Origin: JBBIRG01 sp964410965
GTDB taxonomy: Bacteria; CLD3; SB21; JBBIRG01
DNA length: 64,000 nucleotides
Reading direction: 5' to 3'
Assembly: GCA_964410965.1 (NCBI GenBank)
Contig: CAYPIY010000011.1
Span: forward strand, 1-64,000
How positions within the stretch are numbered: position 1 is the stretch's first letter; the number at the start of each line of letters is the position of its first letter. The notes under the pieces were generated by a model. That model did no database searches. It was not told the DNA's origin and was given only the letters and a program-made list of their open reading frames with translations. Shown here piece after piece: positions 8,825 to 17,206 of this stretch. A program made the position numbers and the translations under genes.

Positions 8825-11800
8825 ATGAAACGCTGTAACGGGCTTATTTTTTTCCTGTTTGCGGTTTTGATGATTTCCGGAAATGTTATTTCCCAGGAAT
8901 GGCTGAAAAACATTCCGGCGGGAAAGGAAAATAATTTTTTCGCCATCAAAAAGGCTTTTGAGGATTACTGGGCGCCTTATCAGGTCGAGAACGGGTACTA
9001 CATGAAGGACGGGCAGAAAACGAAAGCGCCGTACTGGAAATTATTCAGACGCTGGGCGTATTACTGGGAATCGCGCGTGAACCAGCGCACCGGCGAGTTC
9101 CCGAAAACCTCGGCCGCGGAAGAATTCAGGAAATATATTACCGCGAACGGAAGCATCGAAGCCGCCGGCAGCGACTGGAGCAGCATGGGGCCGTCGTATT
9201 CCGACGGGGGGTACGCAGGCATCGGGCGGATCAACTGCATCAGTTTTCACCCGGCGGACACGAACACGTTCTGGGTGGGAGCCGCGTCGGGCGGATTGTG
9301 GAAAACCGTCAACGGCGGCGCTTCATGGACGGTTCTCAACGATAATATGGACGTCCTCGGCGTAAGCGATATCGGCATTCCGTCCGATTACGCGGCGACC
9401 AGCACGATCTACCTCGCCACGGGCGACAAGGACGGCGGCAGCATGTGGTCGCTGGAAGGCGGACAGGTCAACGACAACGAGAGCGTGGGCATTATGAAAT
9501 CCACTAACGGCGGCACAACCTGGTACAAAACCAGCCTGACGTTCACGCCGGACCAGCACAATATAGTATCCCGAATCCTCATTCATCCGACCAGCACGAA
9601 TATTTTGTGGGCATCCACATCCACCGGCATTTACAAATCGACCGATTACGGCGAGAACTGGGCCAAACTGGCGAACGGGTATGTCATGGACATGGAATTC
9701 AGGCCCGGTGACCCGAACACGATCTACGCATCCACCATGAGTTACTCGGCTGCGCCCGGCATTTATAAAACCACCAACGGCGGCACGAACTGGTTTGCCC
9801 TCACAACCGGCCTGGCCGTATCCGATTACCGGGTGGATCTCGCGGTCACCCCGGCCAATCCGAATTTCATTTACGCGATTTCCTGCAACCAGACCAGCGG
9901 ACTCGGGAAAATCCTTCGGTCCAACAACGGCGGAACATCTTTCACAACGGTTTATACCGGCGGCAACAACAAATCCCTTTTAGGCTGGTACAGCAATGCC
10001 TCCGGAACCAATGAGGGACAGGGAACTTATGACCTGGCCATCGCCGTATCGCCTGTGGATACTTATACCGTATACATCGGCGGGGTCAACACGCACAAAT
10101 CCACGAACGGCGGCGGCGCCTGGTTTTGCGTGAACTGCTGGACGAGTTCTGCCACGTACAACAAAAACGGAGCGCCGGTGGTCCATGCCGATCATCACAT
10201 GCTGTCATTCCGCCCGGGAAGCAATGCCCTGTTCGAAACCAACGACGGCGGCGTTTATAAAACCTACAACGGCGGAGCCAGCTGGACCGACCTGACCGAC
10301 GGAATCGTTCCCAGCCAGATCTACCGCGTTTCAACCGGCCAAAAGACCAGCAGCGAAGTCCTTTGCGGCCTTCAGGACAACGGCACCAAATTATATTCCG
10401 CCGCAAGCTGGTCAGATGTGACCGGCGGGGACGGCATGGACTGTCTGGTGGATTTCACCAATAACAACGTACAGTATGCCACTTACGCGGAGGGCACGAT
10501 TTACAGAACGACGAATCACTGGGCCGCCAGTTCCGATATTACACCCGGTACGGCAGGCACCGGTCACTGGGTAACCCCGCTGGCGATGAATCCGGTCAAC
10601 AGCAAATCGATCTACGCGGGCTACGCGGATTTATGGAAATCCGTCAACCAGGGCACCAACTGGACGAAAATTTCCACCATGAACACGACCGATAAGCTTC
10701 GCGCCATTGCTGTGGCCCCTTCGGATACTCAGCGGATTTACGTTTCCGATCCCAATCAGATCTGGAAAACCACTAACGGGGGAACCGGCTGGTCTGAAAT
10801 CACAGGATCCCTGCCCACCGGAGGCAACTCGATCACTTATATCGCCGTCAAAAATGATGATCCCAACACAGTCTGGATCACGCTCGGCGGTTACGACAAC
10901 CAGCGGGTGTTCGAAACCACAAACGGTGGAACCTCATGGATCAACATTTCAGCGGGACTTCCAAATCTGCCTGTCATGAGCATCGTTCAGAACAAGCAAA
11001 ATACAGCGACGAATGAACTATATGTGGGTACCGACCGCGGCGTGTACACGCGCAACGGCGGCAATTTCTGGGAACCGTACAACGCCAACCTGCCGAACGC
11101 CGTAGTCGCCGACCTTGATGTATATTATGACACCGTAACAGCCAATTCCCGTTTGCGCGCGGGCACGTTCGGGCGCGGCCTGTGGCAGACTCCGCTTCAG
11201 ACCGTTTCGATCATCGCCGATCCTTCCAATTTCACGGCTACCGCGGTCAGCGAATCACAGATTAATCTTGCATGGACAAAGAATCCCTCCGCGCATGATG
11301 TGATGATCGCTGTAAGTACAACCGGAACTTTCGGCACCCCTGTGAACGGAACCTCTTACAATGTTTCCGATCCGATTCCCGGCGGCGGCGCTGTTCTTTA
11401 CAGGGGAGGCCTGACATCCTACAATCACACCGGCCTGCCTCCCGGAACGGATTATTATTACAAGGCATGGTCCTTTAACGGCGGAAATGTATATTCCGGA
11501 GGCATGACGGATTCGGGCAGGACTTTCTGCGGCAATTACAGCCTGCCTTTTACCGAAAGCTTTACCGGGTCAGCCCTGCCGTCCTGCTGGAGCACGCAGA
11601 ATACGGGAAGCGGCATGTCCGAGCGCTGGGGAGTTTCCGCCTCGAATTCCGCAGGCGGGACGGCCAATGAGATGAAATGTTCTTACCATGAAATCACAAG
11701 CACCTGCACGACCCGCTTGATCACCCCGGCCCTGGTCACGACCGGAATGTCCCAGTTAAATCTGAGTTTCAAGCATTTCTTTGATGATTACGGTACCGGA

Positions 11801-14800
11801 GTGACTTTACGGGTACAGTCCAGCACCGACCTTGTGAACTGGACCAATGAGGCCTGGTCAGCGGTTTCAGGCGGCGGCAATCTGGGTCCGGCCACGGTCA
11901 ACACAACGGTTTCAAGTAACCTGAACAGCCCGAATACTTATATCGCCGTCACGGCCATCGGAAACCTGTACAACATGGATTATTGGTACATCGATGATGT
12001 ATCCGTATCCAACAACGCGCCGAACCAGCCGCCGGTTGTATCGAATCCGATGCGGGACACGACCTTCGCTGAGGACTTCGGACGTCTGTTTGTCCGCAAG
12101 CTGAGCACGGTGTTTTCTGATCCCGACACGCCGGTCCTCACTTATACAGCCAATGCGCTGGGCAGCGGGGTCACAGCCGGCGTCAGCGGGGATTCGCTGT
12201 ACATCAACAGTGTTCTGAACTACTACGGCTCGGCTGTCGTCCGGGTAACAGCCAGCGACGGTTCCCTGAGCGTGTCGGATACATTCAATGTCACGATCAC
12301 CAATGTAAACGACGCGCCGTATGTCGTTCTGGCGATTCCCGACACGGCATTCTCCGAGGACTTCGGGAAACGGTTCATCCGCAAGCTGACGAATGTATTT
12401 GCCGATGCGGATAATCCGACACTGACATACGCGGCAAATGTACTGAGCGGCAGCGTAACGACGAATATCAGCAATGATTCTCTGTACATCAACAGTGTTC
12501 TGAACTACTACGGCTCGGCTGTCGTCCGGGTAACAGCCAGCGACGGTTCCCTGAGCGTGTCGGATACATTCAATGTCACGATCACCAATGTAAACGACGC
12601 GCCGTATGTCGTTCTGGCGATTCCCGACACGGCATTCTCCGAGGACTTCGGGAAACGGTTCATCCGCAAGCTGACGAATGTATTTGCCGATGCGGATAAT
12701 CCGACACTGACATACGCGGCAAATGTACTGAGCGGCAGCGTAACGACGAATATCAGCAATGATTCTCTGTACATCAACAGTGTTCTGAACTACTACGGCT
12801 CGGCTGTCGTCCGGGTAACAGCCAGCGACGGTTCCCTGAGCGTGTCGGATACATTCAATGTCACGATCACCAATGTAAACGACGCGCCGTATGTCGTTCT
12901 GGCGATTCCCGACACGGCATTCTCCGAGGACTTCGGGAAACGGTTCATCCGCAAGCTGACGAATGTATTTGCCGATGCGGATAATCCGACACTGACATAC
13001 GCGGCAAATGTACTGAGCGGCAGCGTAACGACGAGCATCAGCGGGGATTCGCTGTACCTGACGAGCGTATCAAATTACAGCGGAAGCGCCCAGGTTCGCG
13101 TTACAGCAAGTGACGGCGCCATGAGCGCATTGGATACGTTCAATGTCACGATAACGGCTGTTAACGATCCCCCATATCTTTCATCAGCAGTACACGATAC
13201 TTCGCTGGTCAGAAATTTCGGCAAGGTGTTCATTTCTCGGATGGACCAGATATTCACTGATCCGGACAACAGCACCCTGACCTACGGTGCCTACAATCTC
13301 AGCGCGGGGATCAATCCGGTTATTTCCAATGACAGTCTGTACCTGCAAAGCACAACAGACTTTCTGGGGCAGGTCTTAATCCGCTTAACGGCTTACGACG
13401 GACAATATTCTGCGATGGATACATTTAAAGTATCCGTAGTCCTTGAAAGCGATCCGCCTTACATCGTTCATGCCATGCGAGATACGTCATTCAGTGAAGA
13501 CTTCGGACGCCGCATGGTCTACAGGCTTACGGAAGTGTTCGGCGATAACGACACACCGGAACTGACCTATTTTGTGAGTGTATCCGGAGGCGGCCTTACG
13601 GCGGACATCGGTCATGACAGTTTGTATATTAACAGCGTAAATAATATTAACGGCATAGTCAGCGTTTTTGTATCGGCCAGTGACGGGGCGTCAACGGTAT
13701 CAGATTCTTTTTCCGTTACGATAACGGCGGTAAACGACGTTCCATATGTTGTTCAGGCGATTCCGGATACGGCATTCTCCGAGGACTTCGGGAAACGGTT
13801 CATCCGCAAACTCACGAATGTATTCGCTGACGCGGACAACGGCTCATTGACGTATTCGGCAAATGTACTGAGCGGCAGCGTAACAACGAGCATCAGCGGG
13901 GATTCACTGTACGTTACCAGCGTTCTTAACTACAACGGAATAGTGAATGTCCGCGTGACAGCAAATGACGGTTCGACAACCGTGGCAGATACATTTGCTG
14001 TAACCATCACGCCCGTCAACGATCCGCCGTATGTTGCGCTGGCGATTCCGGATACGGCATTCTCCGAGGACTTCGGGAAACGGTTCATCCGCAAACTCAC
14101 GAATGTATTCGCTGATGTGGATAATCCGACACTGACATATTCAACAAATGTACTGAGCGGTAGCGTAACGGCGAATATCAGCGGCGATTCTTTGTACATC
14201 AACAGCGTTCTCAACTACTACGGCATGGCTGTTGTGCGCGTTTCCGCCAGCGACGGTTCCCTGAGCGTGTCGGATACATTCAATGTCACGATCACCAATG
14301 TAAACGACGCGCCGTATGTCGTTCTGGCGATTCCCGACACGGCATTCTCCGAGGACTTCGGGAAACGGTTCATCCGCAAGCTGACGAATGTATTTGCCGA
14401 TGCGGATAATCCGACACTGACATACGCGGCAAATGTACTGAGCGGCAGCGTAACGACGAATATCAGCAATGATTCTCTGTACATCAACAGTGTTCTGAAC
14501 TACTACGGCATGGCTGTTGTGCGCGTTTCCGCCAGCGACGGTTCCCTGAACGTGTCGGATACATTCAATGTTACGATCACCAATGTAAACGACCAGCCGA
14601 TCATTTCGGATATTACCGATATCTCCACCGATGAAGATACGCCTCTCAACGGAATCGCCTTTACCGTGGGTGATGCGGATAATCCGCCGGAAAACCTGAT
14701 TCTGACAAGAAGCTCTTCCAATACAGTACTTGTATCAAATGCGAATATTGTTTTTGGCGGATCGGGAACAAACCGTACGCTATCGATTACACCTAATGCA

Positions 14801-16948
14801 GATCAGTACGGTACTACGACTATCTCCGTCATCGTCAGCGACGGAATAACCTCGGATACGGATACATTCGTTCTGACGGTAAATGCCGTGAACGATCCTC
14901 CGACGATTTCTGATATCTCGGATCAGTCCACGAACGAGGATACACCAATTACAGGTATCGCGTTTACTATCGGGGACAACGAAACACCGCTTGCTGACCT
15001 GACACTGAGCAGAACTTCAAGCAACACGACGTTAGTATCGAACGGCAACATTATCTTTGGCGGTTTCGGGGCCGACAGGACAGTGTCAATCACGCCGAAC
15101 GCCAATCAGTCCGGCACGACGACTATCACCGTCATCGTCAGCGACGGAATAGCCTCGGATACGGATACATTCGTTCTGACGGTAAATGGCGTGAACGATC
15201 CTGTTTCCCTGTCACACATGATGCCCGATACCTCACTGAATGAGAATTTCGGATACCTGCCGGTTTATCAACTCAGTCAGTTTTTCACAGATACCGATAA
15301 CCTGATTTTAAATTACAACACATCATCCTCCGCGGGTATTAACACGGCGATATCGGGCGATACCCTTTATCTCTCCGGTACGCAGAATTTCAACGGACCG
15401 GCGTACGTTTATGTGAGCGCATCGGACGGCGAGTACACGGCGCGTGATACTTTTAAAGTTACCGTCCTGCCGGTCAATGATCCGCCTTACCGGGTAACGG
15501 CGCTGCGCGATACGGCATTCGCCGAGGATTTCGGTCCGGAACAGGTTGTTTACCGTCTAAGCCAGTTCTTCGCAGATGCGGATAACGCCACCCTGAATTA
15601 TGCCGCTGAAACCGGTCCCGGAATTACGGCCATGGTTTCCGGCGATACGCTTTACCTTTCCGGCACACTGAATTTCAACGGATTGGCTGAAGTTCATGTG
15701 AGCGCCTCAGACGGTGAATACACCGTTTACGACACCTTTAACGTGACGGTTACGCCGGTGAACGACGCGCCGCATATTGCGATTCCGCTTCCCGATTTGG
15801 CGCCTGATGAGGATTTCGGATTGATATTTGTCGCCCGTCTTGGCGATGTTTTTGACGACGTCGACGGCGATACGCTTTCCTTCTGGGCCGGCAGTCTCAC
15901 GGCCGGTGTAAGCGAGCTTATTTCGCGGGACAGTCTCTATCTTCTCAGCGTTCCCGATTTTACGGGAACTGTGGAAGTCCGCCTGTCGGCCGGCGACGGG
16001 GAGTTCACCGTTTCCGATACGTTCCGTGTAACCGTCCTGGACGTGAACGATCCTCCGTTCATCATGACGGCCATTCCGGATACATCGCCGGATGAGGATT
16101 TCGGGCGGATACGGATCAGCCTTCTGTCTTCCGTGTTCGGCGATGTCGACAACGCGGTACTTATCTACACCGGCGAAGCTCTTAGCAGCGGACTGACCGC
16201 CGATATCGGCCATGATACGCTGTACCTTAATTCGGAGGCGGATTATTCCGGAACGGTTTTTGTCCGGGTGTCGGCCGGCGACGGCAATTCGGTTGTTGCC
16301 GACACGTTTGCGGTCACCGTTATGCCGGTAAACGACGCACCGCTTATGTTCACGCTCATCAGTCCGGCCGACGGCGACACCCTTGCGTCCTTATCGGCGC
16401 CCATGGGTTTCGCCTGGCATCCGTCCCTTGACGCCGACGGCGATGCCCTGCATTACGCGCTCGGCCTTTTCCATCCGGCGTTCGATACACTGATCATCGG
16501 AATCGCGGATACGTCGGTTTACGTTGACCTCAGCGGCCGCCTGCTTTTCGACAACCCGTACCGCTGGACCGTTTCCGTGACCGATGGTTTCCTGACCGTC
16601 GCCTCAACAGATACATACCGGTTCCGCACACCAGTCCTTGTAGGCATTCCGGAGGATAACCTGTTACCCTCGGCATTCGCGTTAAGACAGAATTACCCGA
16701 ATCCGTTCAATCCGTCGACGACGATTCATTATGATCTGCCGAAATCTTCGAACGTGCGACTGAACATTTACAATATCCAGGGCCAGCGGGTGATGACGCT
16801 TGTCAACGGACAGAAAACCGCGGGCCGTTACCAGGTCAGCTGGAACGGCCGAAATGAACGCGGACAAATGGTATCCAGCGGAATTTACATCTACCGCATA
16901 CAAGCCGGTGATTTCATAAAAACCCGGAAAATGATGCTGCTGAAATAA
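8825..16948 (+). CDS. Giant T9SS-sorted protein: propeller, adhesin domain and about 15 cadherin-like repeats
   Basis: This secreted protein has 2707 aa. Order: signal peptide (residues 1-24); a conserved helical N-terminal region (NNFFAIKKAF, ENGYY, WKLFRRW, TGEFPKTSA); about twelve Asp-box blades as in sortilin/VPS10 and Ycf48 propellers (about 100-790); a fibronectin III-like domain (about 798-900); a cleaved-adhesin/MAM-like domain (about 902-1062, ending YWYIDDVSV); about 15 tandem cadherin-like modules of roughly 95 aa (1072-2505), thirteen of type DTxFxEDFG...VTITxVND and two of type DEDTPLxGIAFT; a short extra module; and a T9SS type A domain (about 2609-2707). Asp and Asn residues at module borders suggest calcium binding. 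The ATG at 8825 starts the signal peptide. The 912-aa gene just downstream is a paralogue lacking the middle. A surface adhesin or matrix role is inferred. Confidence 0.88.
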   Translation: MKRCNGLIFFLFAVLMISGNVISQEWLKNIPAGKENNFFAIKKAFEDYWAPYQVENGYYMKDGQKTKAPYWKLFRRWAYYWESRVNQRTGEFPKTSAAEEFRKYITANGSIEAAGSDWSSMGPSYSDGGYAGIGRINCISFHPADTNTFWVGAASGGLWKTVNGGASWTVLNDNMDVLGVSDIGIPSDYAATSTIYLATGDKDGGSMWSLEGGQVNDNESVGIMKSTNGGTTWYKTSLTFTPDQHNIVSRILIHPTSTNILWASTSTGIYKSTDYGENWAKLANGYVMDMEFRPGDPNTIYASTMSYSAAPGIYKTTNGGTNWFALTTGLAVSDYRVDLAVTPANPNFIYAISCNQTSGLGKILRSNNGGTSFTTVYTGGNNKSLLGWYSNASGTNEGQGTYDLAIAVSPVDTYTVYIGGVNTHKSTNGGGAWFCVNCWTSSATYNKNGAPVVHADHHMLSFRPGSNALFETNDGGVYKTYNGGASWTDLTDGIVPSQIYRVSTGQKTSSEVLCGLQDNGTKLYSAASWSDVTGGDGMDCLVDFTNNNVQYATYAEGTIYRTTNHWAASSDITPGTAGTGHWVTPLAMNPVNSKSIYAGYADLWKSVNQGTNWTKISTMNTTDKLRAIAVAPSDTQRIYVSDPNQIWKTTNGGTGWSEITGSLPTGGNSITYIAVKNDDPNTVWITLGGYDNQRVFETTNGGTSWINISAGLPNLPVMSIVQNKQNTATNELYVGTDRGVYTRNGGNFWEPYNANLPNAVVADLDVYYDTVTANSRLRAGTFGRGLWQTPLQTVSIIADPSNFTATAVSESQINLAWTKNPSAHDVMIAVSTTGTFGTPVNGTSYNVSDPIPGGGAVLYRGGLTSYNHTGLPPGTDYYYKAWSFNGGNVYSGGMTDSGRTFCGNYSLPFTESFTGSALPSCWSTQNTGSGMSERWGVSASNSAGGTANEMKCSYHEITSTCTTRLITPALVTTGMSQLNLSFKHFFDDYGTGVTLRVQSSTDLVNWTNEAWSAVSGGGNLGPATVNTTVSSNLNSPNTYIAVTAIGNLYNMDYWYIDDVSVSNNAPNQPPVVSNPMRDTTFAEDFGRLFVRKLSTVFSDPDTPVLTYTANALGSGVTAGVSGDSLYINSVLNYYGSAVVRVTASDGSLSVSDTFNVTITNVNDAPYVVLAIPDTAFSEDFGKRFIRKLTNVFADADNPTLTYAANVLSGSVTTNISNDSLYINSVLNYYGSAVVRVTASDGSLSVSDTFNVTITNVNDAPYVVLAIPDTAFSEDFGKRFIRKLTNVFADADNPTLTYAANVLSGSVTTNISNDSLYINSVLNYYGSAVVRVTASDGSLSVSDTFNVTITNVNDAPYVVLAIPDTAFSEDFGKRFIRKLTNVFADADNPTLTYAANVLSGSVTTSISGDSLYLTSVSNYSGSAQVRVTASDGAMSALDTFNVTITAVNDPPYLSSAVHDTSLVRNFGKVFISRMDQIFTDPDNSTLTYGAYNLSAGINPVISNDSLYLQSTTDFLGQVLIRLTAYDGQYSAMDTFKVSVVLESDPPYIVHAMRDTSFSEDFGRRMVYRLTEVFGDNDTPELTYFVSVSGGGLTADIGHDSLYINSVNNINGIVSVFVSASDGASTVSDSFSVTITAVNDVPYVVQAIPDTAFSEDFGKRFIRKLTNVFADADNGSLTYSANVLSGSVTTSISGDSLYVTSVLNYNGIVNVRVTANDGSTTVADTFAVTITPVNDPPYVALAIPDTAFSEDFGKRFIRKLTNVFADVDNPTLTYSTNVLSGSVTANISGDSLYINSVLNYYGMAVVRVSASDGSLSVSDTFNVTITNVNDAPYVVLAIPDTAFSEDFGKRFIRKLTNVFADADNPTLTYAANVLSGSVTTNISNDSLYINSVLNYYGMAVVRVSASDGSLNVSDTFNVTITNVNDQPIISDITDISTDEDTPLNGIAFTVGDADNPPENLILTRSSSNTVLVSNANIVFGGSGTNRTLSITPNADQYGTTTISVIVSDGITSDTDTFVLTVNAVNDPPTISDISDQSTNEDTPITGIAFTIGDNETPLADLTLSRTSSNTTLVSNGNIIFGGFGADRTVSITPNANQSGTTTITVIVSDGIASDTDTFVLTVNGVNDPVSLSHMMPDTSLNENFGYLPVYQLSQFFTDTDNLILNYNTSSSAGINTAISGDTLYLSGTQNFNGPAYVYVSASDGEYTARDTFKVTVLPVNDPPYRVTALRDTAFAEDFGPEQVVYRLSQFFADADNATLNYAAETGPGITAMVSGDTLYLSGTLNFNGLAEVHVSASDGEYTVYDTFNVTVTPVNDAPHIAIPLPDLAPDEDFGLIFVARLGDVFDDVDGDTLSFWAGSLTAGVSELISRDSLYLLSVPDFTGTVEVRLSAGDGEFTVSDTFRVTVLDVNDPPFIMTAIPDTSPDEDFGRIRISLLSSVFGDVDNAVLIYTGEALSSGLTADIGHDTLYLNSEADYSGTVFVRVSAGDGNSVVADTFAVTVMPVNDAPLMFTLISPADGDTLASLSAPMGFAWHPSLDADGDALHYALGLFHPAFDTLIIGIADTSVYVDLSGRLLFDNPYRWTVSVTDGFLTVASTDTYRFRTPVLVGIPEDNLLPSAFALRQNYPNPFNPSTTIHYDLPKSSNVRLNIYNIQGQRVMTLVNGQKTAGRYQVSWNGRNERGQMVSSGIYIYRIQAGDFIKTRKMMLLK
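12197..13034 (+). repeat. Exact 285-bp tandem DNA repeats (2.9 copies)
   Basis: Copies begin at 12197, 12482 and 12767, and I find no base difference between them by eye up to 13034. Each unit encodes one 95-aa cadherin-like module, so copy number can change without breaking the frame. Confidence 0.95.
14246..14509 (+). repeat. Distal exact copy of the 285-bp repeat
   Basis: These 264 bases match 12251-12514 with no difference seen, although about 1.2 kb of diverged modules separate it from the main array. Its left flank (the segment reading ACGGCATGGCTGTTGTGCGC) is itself repeated 285 bases later at its right border, which indicates a second local duplication. Confidence 0.9.
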
Positions 16949-16975
16949 ATTTTCTATTCCTCTAACGAATAAAAT

Positions 16976-17003
16976 GGCTGTCATTCCAGGGCAGCCTTTT
17001 TTT
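16976..17003 (+). terminator. Terminator of the 2707-aa T9SS gene
   Basis: A 7-bp stem (GGCTGTC with GGCAGCC, one wobble pair) is followed by seven T, 27 bases after the stop codon. The 3' region matches that of the paralogue at 19945 nearly base for base. Confidence 0.75.
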
Positions 17004-17206
17004 GATACGGATAACGTACTGTATTTTTCCTGCTCCCGATGGAAATGCTGATTTGTATTTTTTATCGTTATCTTCATGCCGTTGTATTAACGTTCAAACT
17101 AATTTAAAATCTTTTTGTTTTTTCTGAAAGATTGTTTAATATATCGGCATTAACTTAGTATCTTTGCCGCATTTTTTCACCGGAATTCCTTAACAGGATA
17201 CATCTT

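Noticed and set aside
12223..13038. Three nearly identical short minus-strand frames of 81-89 codons
   Set aside because: They are shadows of the 285-bp coding repeats; their spacing merely reports the repeat length.
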